Shown: positions 51,394-61,643 of the stretch, one piece after another | Layout of the letters: each line of letters opens with the position of its first letter | How positions within the stretch are numbered: the first letter of the stretch is position 1 | Assembly (NCBI GenBank): GCA_937958105.1 | Contig: CALFXJ010000059.1 | Location: 1 to 64,000 of the forward strand | DNA length: 64,000 bases | Reading direction: 5' to 3' | Source of the DNA: an uncultured Cellvibrio sp. | Lineage (GTDB): Bacteria > Pseudomonadota > Gammaproteobacteria > Pseudomonadales > Cellvibrionaceae | Translations under genes and position numbers: made by a program | The notes under the pieces: model-generated | What the model was told of the DNA's origin: nothing | What the model saw: the letters and a program-made list of their open reading frames with translations, nothing else | The model's database searches: none

Positions 51394-54069
51394 ATGAATT
51401 TCCGCCGCATCACCCTGTACTCACTGTTTATCGGGCTCGTATTTGCCAATGGAGCTCGGGCGGCTGAGCCGGTGGCAGAGCAGCCAGCTTATCTCGACGT
51501 GCAGCGCTCGTTTGAAGAGCGAGCGCAGGACCTCGTATCGCGCATGACGCTGGAAGAGAAAGTCGGCCAGATGATGAATAACGCTCCCGCCATTCCCCGC
51601 CTGGGTGTGCCCGCGTACGAATGGTGGAACGAAGCTTTGCACGGTGTTGCCCGCGCTGGTGCGGCCACGGTTTTTCCTCAGGCTATTGGTCTGGCAGCTA
51701 CTTTTGATCCGGCCTTGATGGGCGAGGTGGCCGAGGTGATTGGGAACGAGGGCCGGGCTAAACACCATGAATTTGCCAGCCGTGGTCTGCGACTGCGCTA
51801 TCAGGGCCTCACTTTCTGGTCACCTAACGTCAATATCTTTCGCGACCCCCGCTGGGGGCGCGGTCAGGAAACCTATGGTGAAGACCCTTTCCTCACTGCA
51901 TTGATGGGGGTGGAGTTTGTTAAAGGGTTGCAGGGTGACCACGAAAAATACCGCAAGCTGGACGCGACCGCGAAGCACTTCGCTGTCCACAGCGGGCCGG
52001 AGGCGGATCGTCACCATTTTGATGTTCATCCCAGCGAGCGGGATCTTTACGAAACCTATCTGCCCGCCTTTCGCGCGCTGGTGCAGGAGGCCGACGTAGC
52101 CTCGGTAATGGGCGCTTACAACCGTGTTTACGGTGAATCCGCCTCAGCCAGCCAGCGCCTGCTGATCGACATCCTGCGCAAGGATTGGGGTTTTGACGGT
52201 TACGTGGTATCCGACTGCGACTCCATCGAAGATATCTTCCTCTACCACAAGATCGTCTCTTCGGCTGAAGCTGCCGCTGCCCTGGGCGTAAAAAACGGCA
52301 CCGAACTGAATTGCGGACGGACCTATGAGGCACTGCTCGGGGCAGTCCGGCAGGAGATGATCAGTGAGGCGGAGATCGATGCGGCGCTCACACGGCTGAT
52401 GTACACCCGTTTCCGTCTGGGTATGTTTGATCCGGCCGAGCAGGTGCCCTTCGCGCAGATTCCTTATTCTGTAAACCAGGCGCCGGAACATGACCAGCTG
52501 GCGCGCCGGGCGGCACAGGCGTCCATGGTGCTGTTGAAGAACGACGGTGTTCTGCCCTTGGCCAAAGACCTCAAGCGCATTGCCGTCATCGGCCCGACGG
52601 CGGACGACGTGATGGCGTTGCTGGGTAACTACTACGGTACGCCATCGGCTCCGGTGACGGTGCTGCAGGGCATCCGCGCAGCCGTATCGGCGGACACTGA
52701 AGTCCTTTACGCCCGCGGTGCGGATCTGGTGGAAGGCCGGGAAGAACCCCGTGCAGCGCCGGTCATTGAGCCTGCATATCTGCGTCCGGCCGGCGCGCCG
52801 AACCAGCAGGGTTTGAAGGGTGAGTATTTTCGCGGTATGGAACTGAGTGGCAAACCGGTTCTGACTCGCATCGATCCGCGCGTTGCTTTTCGCTGGGACC
52901 GGGGTGCGCCTACGGATGACCTGGTTGCCCGTGGCGAACTGGACATGGCCCAAGGCCTTGCCGGAGATCATTTCAGTGTGCGCTGGTCCGGTGAGCTGCT
53001 GCCTCCGGTCACTGGCCGTTATGAGTTGAACGTCGGGGCTAACGATGGCTTCCGTCTGACCCTGGACGGAGAAACACTGATCGACGCCTGGCAGCAGGCG
53101 GAACGGGTACACAGCAAGAGCGCGTTTGTAGATCTGGAGGCGGGTCGGGCCTATCCGATCACGCTGGAATATTTTGAAGATATCCGTGATGCAGAAGTGC
53201 GCTTGTCCTGGCGTATGCCCGGTGCGAAGTCGCCCTACGAAGAAGCCATGGCTGCCGCACAGGCTGCGGAAGTGATCGTGTTCGTCGGAGGCCTGACAGG
53301 GGATGTGGAAGGCGAAGAGATGAAGGTGAATTACCCCGGTTTTGCCGGCGGTGATCGCACAGACCTGCGCCTGCCGGCCACCCAGCAGAAACTGCTCGAA
53401 GACCTGCAGGCTACCGGTAAGCCGGTGGTACTCGTATTGACGACGGGTTCAGCACTCGCGGTAGATTGGGCACAGCAGAAGCTGCCCGCTATCCTGCTGG
53501 CCTGGTATCCCGGGCAGCGCGGTGGCAATGCCGTGGCCGACGTTCTGTTCGGTGATGTAAATCCCGCAGGCCGTTTGCCAGTGACATTCTACAAAGCCGA
53601 TGAAAAGCTGCCGCCGTTTGAGGATTACGCCATGAAGGGGCGCACCTACCGCTACTTCGATGGTGCGCCCTTATATCCATTCGGCCACGGCCTGTCCTAC
53701 ACGCGCTTTCAGTATTCCGGGTTGAAGCTCGATAAGCGGAAAACCACGGCGGATGGTGAAGTGACAGTTTCGGTTCAGGTAAAAAATACCGGCAAGCGGG
53801 CCGGCGAGGAAGTCGTACAGCTTTATGTTCATCCGCTGGACCCGCAGCGCGAACGCGCACGGCAGGAACTGCGTGGGATAGAACGCATCAGCCTGCAGCC
53901 GGGCGAAAAGCGGCGGGTGAATTTCACCCTCAAGCCAGCGCGCGACTTCACGCATTACGATGAAGAGCAGAAAACCTATGCGGTGGATGCCGGGCGCTAT
54001 GAAATCCAGATCGGTGCTTCAAGTCAGGATGTGCGGCAGCGTCAGACCCTGACCGTCACCGCGCCCTGA
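51394..54069 (+). CDS. Secreted GH3 glycoside hydrolase with PA14 insert
   Basis: 891 residues from ATG 51394 (GAGGAGG upstream). The signal peptide ends near ARAAEP. N-terminal GH3 barrel: EWWNEALHGVARAG, RDPRWGRGQETYGEDP, DATAKHFAVHSGPEADRHHFD and the nucleophile Asp274 in GYVVSDCDSIEDI. A PA14 domain (about 470-610: GLKGEYFRGMEL, VRWSGELLPPVTGRYELNVG) splits the C-terminal sandwich. A fibronectin-III-like domain ends the protein. The SDCD form and the PA14 insert fit exo-beta-xylosidase/glucosidase types, used in plant cell-wall breakdown; the exact sugar is not clear. Confidence 0.9.
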   Translation: MNFRRITLYSLFIGLVFANGARAAEPVAEQPAYLDVQRSFEERAQDLVSRMTLEEKVGQMMNNAPAIPRLGVPAYEWWNEALHGVARAGAATVFPQAIGLAATFDPALMGEVAEVIGNEGRAKHHEFASRGLRLRYQGLTFWSPNVNIFRDPRWGRGQETYGEDPFLTALMGVEFVKGLQGDHEKYRKLDATAKHFAVHSGPEADRHHFDVHPSERDLYETYLPAFRALVQEADVASVMGAYNRVYGESASASQRLLIDILRKDWGFDGYVVSDCDSIEDIFLYHKIVSSAEAAAALGVKNGTELNCGRTYEALLGAVRQEMISEAEIDAALTRLMYTRFRLGMFDPAEQVPFAQIPYSVNQAPEHDQLARRAAQASMVLLKNDGVLPLAKDLKRIAVIGPTADDVMALLGNYYGTPSAPVTVLQGIRAAVSADTEVLYARGADLVEGREEPRAAPVIEPAYLRPAGAPNQQGLKGEYFRGMELSGKPVLTRIDPRVAFRWDRGAPTDDLVARGELDMAQGLAGDHFSVRWSGELLPPVTGRYELNVGANDGFRLTLDGETLIDAWQQAERVHSKSAFVDLEAGRAYPITLEYFEDIRDAEVRLSWRMPGAKSPYEEAMAAAQAAEVIVFVGGLTGDVEGEEMKVNYPGFAGGDRTDLRLPATQQKLLEDLQATGKPVVLVLTTGSALAVDWAQQKLPAILLAWYPGQRGGNAVADVLFGDVNPAGRLPVTFYKADEKLPPFEDYAMKGRTYRYFDGAPLYPFGHGLSYTRFQYSGLKLDKRKTTADGEVTVSVQVKNTGKRAGEEVVQLYVHPLDPQRERARQELRGIERISLQPGEKRRVNFTLKPARDFTHYDEEQKTYAVDAGRYEIQIGASSQDVRQRQTLTVTAP

Positions 54070-54136
54070 TCGGGATTGCAAGTTCATTGGCTTCATTGCA
54101 TGCTTGCGCGCTGAACGTGCGAGTGAGGACGCCAGC

Positions 54137-55615
54137 GTGCAAGATGCCAATGAACTGAAACACATTCTCGATTCACGTATACCGTTAGTCGTTATTGAAA
54201 CCTTTGAAGAAAAAAAAGCGCTGGATGTGCTGCTGCAGGTAGCCAACAAACATGGCAAGGACCTGTATCGCTGGTCGGTAACCGACGGCCTGACGCGCAT
54301 GAATTTTGGTCCGCAGCTGGTACCGCGCGGCAGTGAGTACAACAGCGCTGAAAATGCGCTGAAGCATATCAAGAGCCAGACCCAGCCGGGCATCTATGCC
54401 TTGTGCGATCTCCATCCCTTTCTCGACGATCCCGGTGTTGTGCGCCTGCTTAAAGACATAGCGCTCAATCACTTTGCCATGCCTCACACGCTTGTGTTCC
54501 TGAGTTATCAATTGCGTCTGCCCCCGGAGCTGTCGCGCTACAGTGTGTCTTATACGCTCAGTCTGCCCAGTGATGATCGACTCATGGAGATTATCCGTGA
54601 GGAAGCCAAAGACTGGTCAGAGCGCCACGGCGGCGCACGGGTGAAGACCGACAACCTCACCTTGAAAAAACTGGTCAGCAATCTGCAGGGCATGAGTGTG
54701 AGCGATGCGCGACGGCTGGTGCGCGGTGCGATCTGGAACGATGGCGCGCTCACCGAAGATGATTTACCGCGAATCAATAAAGCCAAGTTCGCACTGCTGG
54801 ATATGGAAGGCGTGATGAGCTTTGAACCCCAGAGCGAAAACTTTTCGCAGGTGGGTGGTTTAAACAACCTCAAGCGCTGGCTGATGGCGCGGCGCGAGGC
54901 GTTTCATGGCGACAACAGCAAACTGGATCGCCCCAAAGGTATTCTGCTGCTGGGTGTACAGGGCGGTGGAAAAAGTCTGGCCGCCAAAGCGGTGGCGGGC
55001 CTGTGGGGAATTGCGTTGTTACGCCTCGACATAGGAGCGCTGTACAACAAATATCACGGCGAAACCGAGCGCAACCTGCGCGAGGCACTGAAGCTGGCTG
55101 ATGCCATGTCGCCCTGTGTATTGTGGCTTGATGAAATTGAAAAAGGCATGAGTCAGGGCAGCCATGACAATGGCACATCCCAGCGTTTGCTCGGGACATT
55201 GTTGACCTGGATGGCCGAGCGGCGCACGCGGGTATTCATTGTAACCACCAGCAACGACATCAGTCAGTTGCCCCCGGAGTTAATCCGCAAAGGCCGGCTC
55301 GACGAAATATTTTTTGTCGACCTGCCTGATGCCGCGGTGCGCGAGGAAATCTTTGCGATTCATCTGAACAAGCGCAACTGTCTGGCAGAGCAGTTTGATC
55401 TGCAGCAGCTATCTGTTGCCAGTGAAGGCTTTTCCGGTTCGGAGATCGAGCAGGCCATTGTGGCAGCGCTGTATAACGCCGCAGCTCAGGCCAGGACGCT
55501 GGACACCCAGTTGCTGCTGCAGGAAATTGCCTCTACCAGTCCTCTGTCGGTGGTGATGGCGGAACAGATCAACCAGCTCCGCCTCTGGGCCGCCGACCGT
55601 ACCATCCCCGCTTAG
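54137..55615 (+). CDS. Ycf46-like AAA ATPase
   Basis: 492 residues from GTG 54137 (GTGAGGA upstream; TTG 54104 would add 11). The N-terminal half (about 1-230) is the Ycf46-type region (SRIPLVVIETFEEKKALDVL, GIYALCDLHPFLDDP). The AAA domain has Walker A GVQGGGKSLAAKAVA, Walker B CVLWLDEIEKGM, FIVTTSNDISQLPPELIRKGRLDEIFFVDLP with the arginine finger, and a lid ending SGSEIEQAIVAAL. Function in bacteria is poorly known. It follows the GH3 gene by 68 bases, with no obvious link. Confidence 0.87.
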   Translation: MQDANELKHILDSRIPLVVIETFEEKKALDVLLQVANKHGKDLYRWSVTDGLTRMNFGPQLVPRGSEYNSAENALKHIKSQTQPGIYALCDLHPFLDDPGVVRLLKDIALNHFAMPHTLVFLSYQLRLPPELSRYSVSYTLSLPSDDRLMEIIREEAKDWSERHGGARVKTDNLTLKKLVSNLQGMSVSDARRLVRGAIWNDGALTEDDLPRINKAKFALLDMEGVMSFEPQSENFSQVGGLNNLKRWLMARREAFHGDNSKLDRPKGILLLGVQGGGKSLAAKAVAGLWGIALLRLDIGALYNKYHGETERNLREALKLADAMSPCVLWLDEIEKGMSQGSHDNGTSQRLLGTLLTWMAERRTRVFIVTTSNDISQLPPELIRKGRLDEIFFVDLPDAAVREEIFAIHLNKRNCLAEQFDLQQLSVASEGFSGSEIEQAIVAALYNAAAQARTLDTQLLLQEIASTSPLSVVMAEQINQLRLWAADRTIPA

Positions 55616-55624
55616 AATTCCGGG

Positions 55625-55654
55625 TCGGATCAGTCGCATCGCGACCTGATCCGA
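55625..55654. terminator. Hairpin between convergent AAA and carboxylase genes
   Basis: TCGGATCAG (55625-55633) pairs with CTGATCCGA (55646-55654). No strong T-run on either side. Confidence 0.45.
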
Positions 55655-55693
55655 TCCAGAAACTTGTCTCGCATAAGCAAGGGTATCGGTCAG

Positions 55694-58600
55694 TTACTCG
55701 ATGGCTTCCATCACCACCAGCGTCTGACCGGCCTGGACTCTGGCGCCTTCGTTCTTCAGAACTTGTTTGACTTTTCCTGCGCAGGGCGCGGTGATGTTGA
55801 TCTCCATCTTCATGGACTCCAGGATCAGCAGCAGATCACCCGCGTTGACTTCCTGTCCCGGTTGGATCTGCGCCTGCCACACGCTGCCCGACACGGAGCT
55901 GTCGATACAGATGGCACCATCGGGAATATCGTCCTGAGTGGCTTCTTCGACGTGTTCCGTCTGCTCGTAATTGAACTGGCCGTTAGCATGCCAGCGCGCG
56001 AGTTCTTCATCGAACGCCTGTTCCCGTTGCCGGGTAAAGGTAGCAATCCCGGCGGCATTCTGCTCGATAAACGCCTCGTACTCTTTAAGGCTGAACTCAC
56101 TTTCTTCAATTCGCAGTGGATAACGGCCCTGGGGGAAGTCGCGGCGGATGCGTTGCAGTTCTTCCTGGGAGACTTCATAAAAGCGGATCTGATCGAAGAA
56201 GCGCAATAACCAAGGCTCAGCGAATTCCCGGGTCTGGCGATAGCGATTCCACATCTGCAATGTGCGGCCAACAAACTGGTAGCCGCCGGGACCTTCCATT
56301 CCGTAAACGCACAGGTATGAACCGCCGATACCCACAGAGTTTTCGGCGGTCCAGGTGCGCGCCGGATTGTATTTGGTGGTCACTAGACGATGACGCGGAT
56401 CAATTGGCGTGGCAACGGGCGCGCCCAGATAGACATCGCCGAGTCCCATCACCAGGTAGGAAGCACTGAACAGAATATCTTTCACCGCCTGAATGCTATC
56501 CAGTCCGTTGATGCGCCGAATAAATTCCAGATTACTCGGGCACCAGGGAGCGTTGGCGCGCACAGACTGCATATATTTTTGAATCGCCTGCTGACAGGCT
56601 TCATCGTCCCAGCTCAGCGGCAGATACACGATGCGTGAAGGCACACTCAGTTCAGCGAGTTGCTGAGCCAGTTTCTGCTCGCCCCGTTGCAGATGAACGA
56701 GGAGCTGAGCGAGAGATATGGTCTGACTATCGTAATGTACCTGCAGGGAGCGGATGCCCGGTGTAAGTTCACGCACACCGGGCAAGGCATTTTTCTGAAG
56801 CCATTGCATCAATGCATGAGCGCGAAAACGCAAACGGATATCCAGCTCCAGCGGGCCGTATTCCACCAGCAGGAAATGATCACCGGCCACGCGATAGACA
56901 ATATCTTCACCACAACTCGCTGCGCTCAGACGGCCAACAGTGGGTGGTGGAAGTTCCGTCACTGGTGCGACCGGCATTTCCTTGCCAGCCAGATTTTTCA
57001 GACGATTTTTCTGCTCCGCTTCAATGGCAACAGCATTCTCTACCGTGACGGGAACAAAGCGAATCCTGTCACCGGCGCGCACTTGGCCGAGCTTCCATAA
57101 ATCGGCGGTAATCACCGTCGCCGGACAGACAAAACCGCCGAGGGAAGGACCGTCAGGACCGAGGATAACGGGCATATCACCGGTGAAATCCACTGTGCCG
57201 AAGGCATAGGCATTGTCGTGAATGTTGGAAGGATGCATGCCTGCTTCACCGCCGGAGGTACGCGCCCAGGTCGGTTTGGGGCCGATCAGGCGGATGCCGG
57301 TGCGGCTGGAGTTGTAATGCACTTCCCAGTCATGAGCGAAGAAGGTCTGGATATCCGTCTCTGTGAAAAAATCCGGTGCACCATGAGGACCGTAAATCAC
57401 GCGCAGTTGCCATTGATTGGTGATGACCGGCAGCAGATCCGCCGGGCATTGTTGCGCGGTTTTATCGAGACAGCAGTGTTGCTCATCCAGCGTCAGCACA
57501 TCGCCGGCTCGCAGTGCGCGGCCGTTGTGGCCGCCGAACTGGCCGAGGGTAAAGGTGGCTTTGGCCGCGAGATAATCAGGGCATTGAATGCCGCCCGCAA
57601 CGCACAGATAAGCGCGGGCACCGCGTTCTGCGATGCGGCCAAGTTGCAGCAGCTGCCCGGCGGTAACCTCGACAATTTCATATAGCGCGAGCGGTTGGCC
57701 ATCGAGTTTCGCATCAATGGCAGCGCCGGTGAGAACGATAGTCGCGGCGCAGCCGAAGCGCAGCGTTGGCCCCTGCAGGGTAATCTCCAGACCGGCGGCG
57801 GCCTCGCTGTTGTTCAGCAGGCGGTTGCCCAGACGGAAAGAGTAATTGTCGAAAGGCCCCGAGGTGGGGACGCCGACATGCCAGTAACCGCAGCGGCCGG
57901 GGTAATCCTGTATCGTCGTTTGGGTTCCGCCCTGAAGCACGTCGATACGCGTGGGATGAAACGCAAACTGGTTCAGGTAGCGCGTTGTCATCGTGCCGCT
58001 GCGCAGGACATCATCCCGCACCAGCGCGCGCAGATAGCCCAGATTGGTTTCAATGCCGTAGAGTTTCGATTCATCGAGTACAGCAGCGAGTTTTTCCAGT
58101 GCAGTCGGGCGCGATTCTCTGTGCACAATAATCTTGGCCAGCATGGGATCGAAGTAGGATGGAACTTCAATGCCGCTTTCGATCCAGTGGTCGATACGCA
58201 CACCGGCCTCGGTTGCCGGCCAGCTGACCTGGCTGAGCAAGCCCGCGCAGGGCTGGAACTGCTGCGCCGGACCTTCGGCATACACGCGAACCTGAACAGC
58301 GTGGCCGCTGGGTTTCAACTGGTTGCGCCGCTGAACAATATTGCCCAGCTCGCCTGCAGCCTGCTTCAACATCCACTCGACCAGGTCAACGCCCCAGACT
58401 TCTTCCGTCACGCCATGCTCGACCTGCAGGCGCGTGTTCACTTCGAGAAAATAGAATTGTTCTTCCGCTGCATCGTAGATAAATTCCACGGTGCCGGCGT
58501 TGCGGTAATTGACCGATGCCAGCAGCCGTTCGGCGGTTTCCTGCATCGCTGCACGCTGCGGTTCAGGCAGGTTGGGTGCTGGACATTCTTCAACGACTTT

Positions 58601-59305
58601 CTGGTTGCGGCGCTGGCTGGAGCAATCCCGTTCGCCGATGGCGACAGCCTTGCCTGCGCCATCACCAAAAATCTGTACTTCGATATGACGTGCAGCAGCG
58701 ATAAATTTTTCCAGGAACACACCATCATCGGCAAAGTTGTTCGCGCCCAGTCGCTTTACGCTGTCGAACGCTGCTGTCAGCTCTGTCTCGTTATGGCACA
58801 ACTGCATGCCGATGCCACCACCACCCGCTGTGCTTTTCAGCATCACGGGATAGCCAATTGTCGCAGCGGCTTCTATGGCCTCCGCAACGCTGGTAAGCAG
58901 ATCCGTTCCCGGGCACAGTGGCACACCGGCAGCCTGAGCCAGCTCCCGCGCCTTGTGTTTCAGGCCGAAGGTCACCATTTGTTCAGCGGTGGGGCCGATA
59001 AAAACAATGCCGGCAGCTTCACACTCCCTGACAAAGCCGGCGTTTTCACTCAGAAAGCCATACCCCGGATGGATAGCCTGCGCACCGAACTGTTGGGCCA
59101 GGGCAATGATTTTTTTGTGATCCAGATAGGTTTGTGCTGCCCCGCCGTCGCCGAGGCAGAAGGCTTCGTCCGCCAGCCGCACGTGCAGCGAGTCGCGATC
59201 GGATTCCGCATAAACGGCTACGGACCGGATACTGAGTTTTTGTAAGGTGCGAATGATACGTACAGCAATTGCGCCACGATTGGCGATGAGGACTTTGGTA
59301 AACAT
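55694..59305 (-). CDS. Urea/guanidine carboxylase (biotin enzyme)
   Basis: A 1203-residue biotin-dependent carboxylase. Domains in order: biotin carboxylase (1-450: KVLIANRGAIAVRIIRTLQ, KSTAGGGGIGMQLC, FYFLEVNTRLQVEHGVTEEVWG); KipA/AHS2 (about 460-780: TTIQDYPGRCGYWHVGVPTSGPFD); KipI/AHS1 (about 835-1080: YRVAGDHFLLVEYGPLELDIR); biotinyl domain with the modified Lys1166 in ESMKMEI. Enzymes with two DUF1989 genes beside them use guanidine as the preferred substrate, making carboxyguanidine; otherwise urea gives allophanate. The allophanate hydrolase gene usually placed downstream is absent here, replaced by a convergent AAA ATPase gene. Confidence 0.92.
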   Translation of the reverse strand: MFTKVLIANRGAIAVRIIRTLQKLSIRSVAVYAESDRDSLHVRLADEAFCLGDGGAAQTYLDHKKIIALAQQFGAQAIHPGYGFLSENAGFVRECEAAGIVFIGPTAEQMVTFGLKHKARELAQAAGVPLCPGTDLLTSVAEAIEAAATIGYPVMLKSTAGGGGIGMQLCHNETELTAAFDSVKRLGANNFADDGVFLEKFIAAARHIEVQIFGDGAGKAVAIGERDCSSQRRNQKVVEECPAPNLPEPQRAAMQETAERLLASVNYRNAGTVEFIYDAAEEQFYFLEVNTRLQVEHGVTEEVWGVDLVEWMLKQAAGELGNIVQRRNQLKPSGHAVQVRVYAEGPAQQFQPCAGLLSQVSWPATEAGVRIDHWIESGIEVPSYFDPMLAKIIVHRESRPTALEKLAAVLDESKLYGIETNLGYLRALVRDDVLRSGTMTTRYLNQFAFHPTRIDVLQGGTQTTIQDYPGRCGYWHVGVPTSGPFDNYSFRLGNRLLNNSEAAAGLEITLQGPTLRFGCAATIVLTGAAIDAKLDGQPLALYEIVEVTAGQLLQLGRIAERGARAYLCVAGGIQCPDYLAAKATFTLGQFGGHNGRALRAGDVLTLDEQHCCLDKTAQQCPADLLPVITNQWQLRVIYGPHGAPDFFTETDIQTFFAHDWEVHYNSSRTGIRLIGPKPTWARTSGGEAGMHPSNIHDNAYAFGTVDFTGDMPVILGPDGPSLGGFVCPATVITADLWKLGQVRAGDRIRFVPVTVENAVAIEAEQKNRLKNLAGKEMPVAPVTELPPPTVGRLSAASCGEDIVYRVAGDHFLLVEYGPLELDIRLRFRAHALMQWLQKNALPGVRELTPGIRSLQVHYDSQTISLAQLLVHLQRGEQKLAQQLAELSVPSRIVYLPLSWDDEACQQAIQKYMQSVRANAPWCPSNLEFIRRINGLDSIQAVKDILFSASYLVMGLGDVYLGAPVATPIDPRHRLVTTKYNPARTWTAENSVGIGGSYLCVYGMEGPGGYQFVGRTLQMWNRYRQTREFAEPWLLRFFDQIRFYEVSQEELQRIRRDFPQGRYPLRIEESEFSLKEYEAFIEQNAAGIATFTRQREQAFDEELARWHANGQFNYEQTEHVEEATQDDIPDGAICIDSSVSGSVWQAQIQPGQEVNAGDLLLILESMKMEINITAPCAGKVKQVLKNEGARVQAGQTLVVMEAIE

Positions 59306-59369
59306 ATCGGCTCCGGCGGGCCGTCCCGCAAATGACTACGACAGTGGTCGTCCACTGAAGAAAGAACCA

Positions 59370-60011
59370 TTAATTCCAGATCAGCACTTCAATCGGTGTC
59401 GGGTTGTAACCGTTGCAGGGGTTGTTCAGTTGCGGGCAATTGGAAATCAGGATGATGACATCCATCGCTGCGGTGAGCTCGACATACTTACCCGGTGCAG
59501 AGATGCCGTCCGCGAAAGTCAAGCCGCCTTCGCTGGTCACGGGCACATTCATAAAGAAATTGATATTGTGTGTGATGTCTCGCTTGCTGATCCCGAACTC
59601 CGGGTGCTCCGCAATCGCCAGCATCCAGCTGTCGCGGCACGCGTGCATACAGCGTTTTTCCAGACTGTAGCGCACAGTGTTGCTTTCAGTGGCGCAGGCA
59701 CCCCCGAGTGTGTCGTGGCGGCCGCAGGTGTCAGCCACTATCTCCAGCATTTCGCGGTTGTTGTTGGACATCAACTTGCTGCCGCCGCTGAGGTACAAAT
59801 TGCCCTGGGCGCGAATGGTGTCCATCGCGCTGTAACGTTCGCTGGGGTTGCGGGCACTGTAAAACAGAACGTCCGCTGCCTGATTGCCTTCGAGATCGAC
59901 AAGGCGAATCGTCTGCCCCTGTTTGATTTCTTTCAAAAAATAATCACCGGCTCCCACCTGATACCGTGCGCTGGCTTGTTCGGGATTGCGTTGACTTTCG
60001 ATCAGCATCAT
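59370..60011 (-). CDS. DUF1989 protein (urea carboxylase-associated 2 / carboxyguanidine deiminase subunit)
   Basis: 213 residues from ATG 60011 (GGAG upstream); an upstream frame adds 16 residues without a ribosome site. Family features: VDLEGNQAADVLFYSARNPSERYSAMDT, GRHDTLGGACATESN, CMHACRDSWMLAIAEHPE, NINFFMNVPV and LISNCPQLNNPCNGYNPTPIEV. With its partner at 60091, family members deiminate carboxyguanidine to allophanate. The two are about one-third alike by eye and probably form a heteromer. Confidence 0.88.
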   Translation of the reverse strand: MMLIESQRNPEQASARYQVGAGDYFLKEIKQGQTIRLVDLEGNQAADVLFYSARNPSERYSAMDTIRAQGNLYLSGGSKLMSNNNREMLEIVADTCGRHDTLGGACATESNTVRYSLEKRCMHACRDSWMLAIAEHPEFGISKRDITHNINFFMNVPVTSEGGLTFADGISAPGKYVELTAAMDVIILISNCPQLNNPCNGYNPTPIEVLIWN

Positions 60012-60090
60012 GAATGCTCCATTAACGTGGATCAGCGCGGGGCGCTTGATCAAAAACAATGTCTCTGTTGATTAAAAGTGTTCTGTCGGA

Positions 60091-60819
60091 TTAGCGGTGC
60101 GTTGATCCACCCTGCAGGTGATAAAGGCTGTTGTTCATGAAGCCGCGCTGGTTTTCCGGCCGGAAGTTTTTACAGTAATCATCATCGGCAACAGGGTCAG
60201 CGGTGCCCAGTTCGACCTTGATCGGCTTGAATGGATAGTGTGGTGCCGTATTCAGTGGATGTGGACAGGTGTGGAGGATGACCAGCGTATCCATCTCAAA
60301 CCGCAGGGTGAGCTGCTGGCCCGGCTGCGTGACGGTGTCAAGATGAATATTGCCCGCATCATCACTGACCACTTTGCTGAACCAATTGATGTTGGCCGCC
60401 ATGTCGGCCGCGCTCAGGCCGTATTTCACCAGCTCTACCAGAAACGCGTCGTAACCATTCTGCAACCACTCGTTACGGTGTGCCTGGTAATCACGTTTTC
60501 CCCATCTTTGTTCGACGAGCGCCGCATTGCTGTTGCCGCAGACGGTGTCGTGCCAGTTGAGATCATCTTCAATGATCGACGCAAAAATTCTGCCCATGTC
60601 TGAGTAAAGGCAATTTCCCCGCTGCAGTTTGAAGGTGTGCTGGCACTTGAGGGTGTCGGGCGCGTTGTAACGCTCCAGCAGATTTCGCGGGTTGTAAAAC
60701 AGCATGCCGACGTTAGCTCCGCCTTCGATGTCGGTGAGACGCATCAGCGAACCGCGCCGCATCTCCAGCGACCAGTGGGCATTGCCGGGCAATTGTGTGT
60801 TGTAAATTTTCTCGCTCAT
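60091..60819 (-). CDS. DUF1989 protein (urea carboxylase-associated 1 / carboxyguanidine deiminase subunit)
   Basis: A 242-residue partner of the previous gene. Shared pattern: LTDIEGGANVGMLFYNPRNLLERYNAPDT, NWHDTVCGNSNAALVEQRWG, NINWFSKVVSDDAGN and VILHTCPHPLNTAPHYPFKPIKVEL. Its ATG overlaps the stop of the ABC ATPase gene (ATGA), tying uptake and breakdown together. Confidence 0.88.
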   Translation of the reverse strand: MSEKIYNTQLPGNAHWSLEMRRGSLMRLTDIEGGANVGMLFYNPRNLLERYNAPDTLKCQHTFKLQRGNCLYSDMGRIFASIIEDDLNWHDTVCGNSNAALVEQRWGKRDYQAHRNEWLQNGYDAFLVELVKYGLSAADMAANINWFSKVVSDDAGNIHLDTVTQPGQQLTLRFEMDTLVILHTCPHPLNTAPHYPFKPIKVELGTADPVADDDYCKNFRPENQRGFMNNSLYHLQGGSTHR

Positions 60820-61643
60820 GATAGGAGTAGCTCCTGTTCTGTTGTGGCCTTATCCTGGCTGTCACGCAGATAGTGTTCAACGATTGCCGATGTTTCCTGC
60901 GGGGCAATAATTTTTTGACGGGTGATCGGTAAGTCATAGGTGATATTCGCACCGTAAGCGGTAGGTGCCTGCTGATCGCGACGCAGCTTGTCGAAAACCC
61001 ACAGGCGGGTTCCCAGATAAAAACCTTCGCTGAGATCGTGGGTGACCATGAAAACCGTCAGCTGATGTTCCTCCCAGAGTTTCAAAACCAGCTGATGCAT
61101 GTCCGCGCGAATTCCCGGGTCAAGCGCGCCGAAGGGTTCATCCAGCAATAAAATCCGCGGCTGCCGGATCAGCGCCTGGGCGATGGCGAGCCGCTGTTTC
61201 ATACCACCGGATAATTCGTGGGGATAACGATGCACGGCGGGTGTCAGACCAACCGTTTCGATCAGCCGTTTTGCTTCGTCCTCGACGCGTCGTCTTGCAG
61301 CGCCGAATAATTTGCCCAGAAAGCGCGAGCGCTCAAACTCCCGCGCGAGGATGACATTCTGCAGAACGGTTAAATGCGGAAAGACGGAATACTGTTGAAA
61401 TACAATGCCCCGCGATTGATCCGGTTCGGCCGGGATGGGTTTACCCTCCAGCAGCAGTTCACCGGAAGAGGGCGGTTCCATGCCCAGCAGCATCTTCAGG
61501 AATGTACTCTTGCCGCAACCGGAGGTGCCGACCATGGTAATAAACTCGCCGGCATTCACCTGTACATTCATCCGCTCCAGCACGACATTGTCGCCATAGC
61601 GTTTCCACAGGTTTTTTGCCTGGATCAGCGGAGTCGGTTTCAT
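60816..61643 (-). CDS. ABC transporter ATP-binding protein (NitT/TauT type)
   Basis: A 275-residue ATPase. Walker A GTSGCGKSTF near residue 40, the Q-loop VFQQYSVFPHLTVLQN, signature ELSGGMKQRLAIAQAL, Walker B RILLLDEPFGALDPG and the switch His in FMVTHDLSEGF. It overlaps both the permease gene (4 bases) and the DUF1989 gene. It powers import of the carboxylase substrate, presumably guanidine or urea. Confidence 0.93.
   Translation of the reverse strand: MKPTPLIQAKNLWKRYGDNVVLERMNVQVNAGEFITMVGTSGCGKSTFLKMLLGMEPPSSGELLLEGKPIPAEPDQSRGIVFQQYSVFPHLTVLQNVILAREFERSRFLGKLFGAARRRVEDEAKRLIETVGLTPAVHRYPHELSGGMKQRLAIAQALIRQPRILLLDEPFGALDPGIRADMHQLVLKLWEEHQLTVFMVTHDLSEGFYLGTRLWVFDKLRRDQQAPTAYGANITYDLPITRQKIIAPQETSAIVEHYLRDSQDKATTEQELLLS

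Noticed and set aside
57695..59245. 516-codon open frame on the plus strand opposite the carboxylase gene
   Set aside because: It lies fully within the strongly supported biotin carboxylase gene on the other strand and encodes nothing family-like; it is a product of codon bias.
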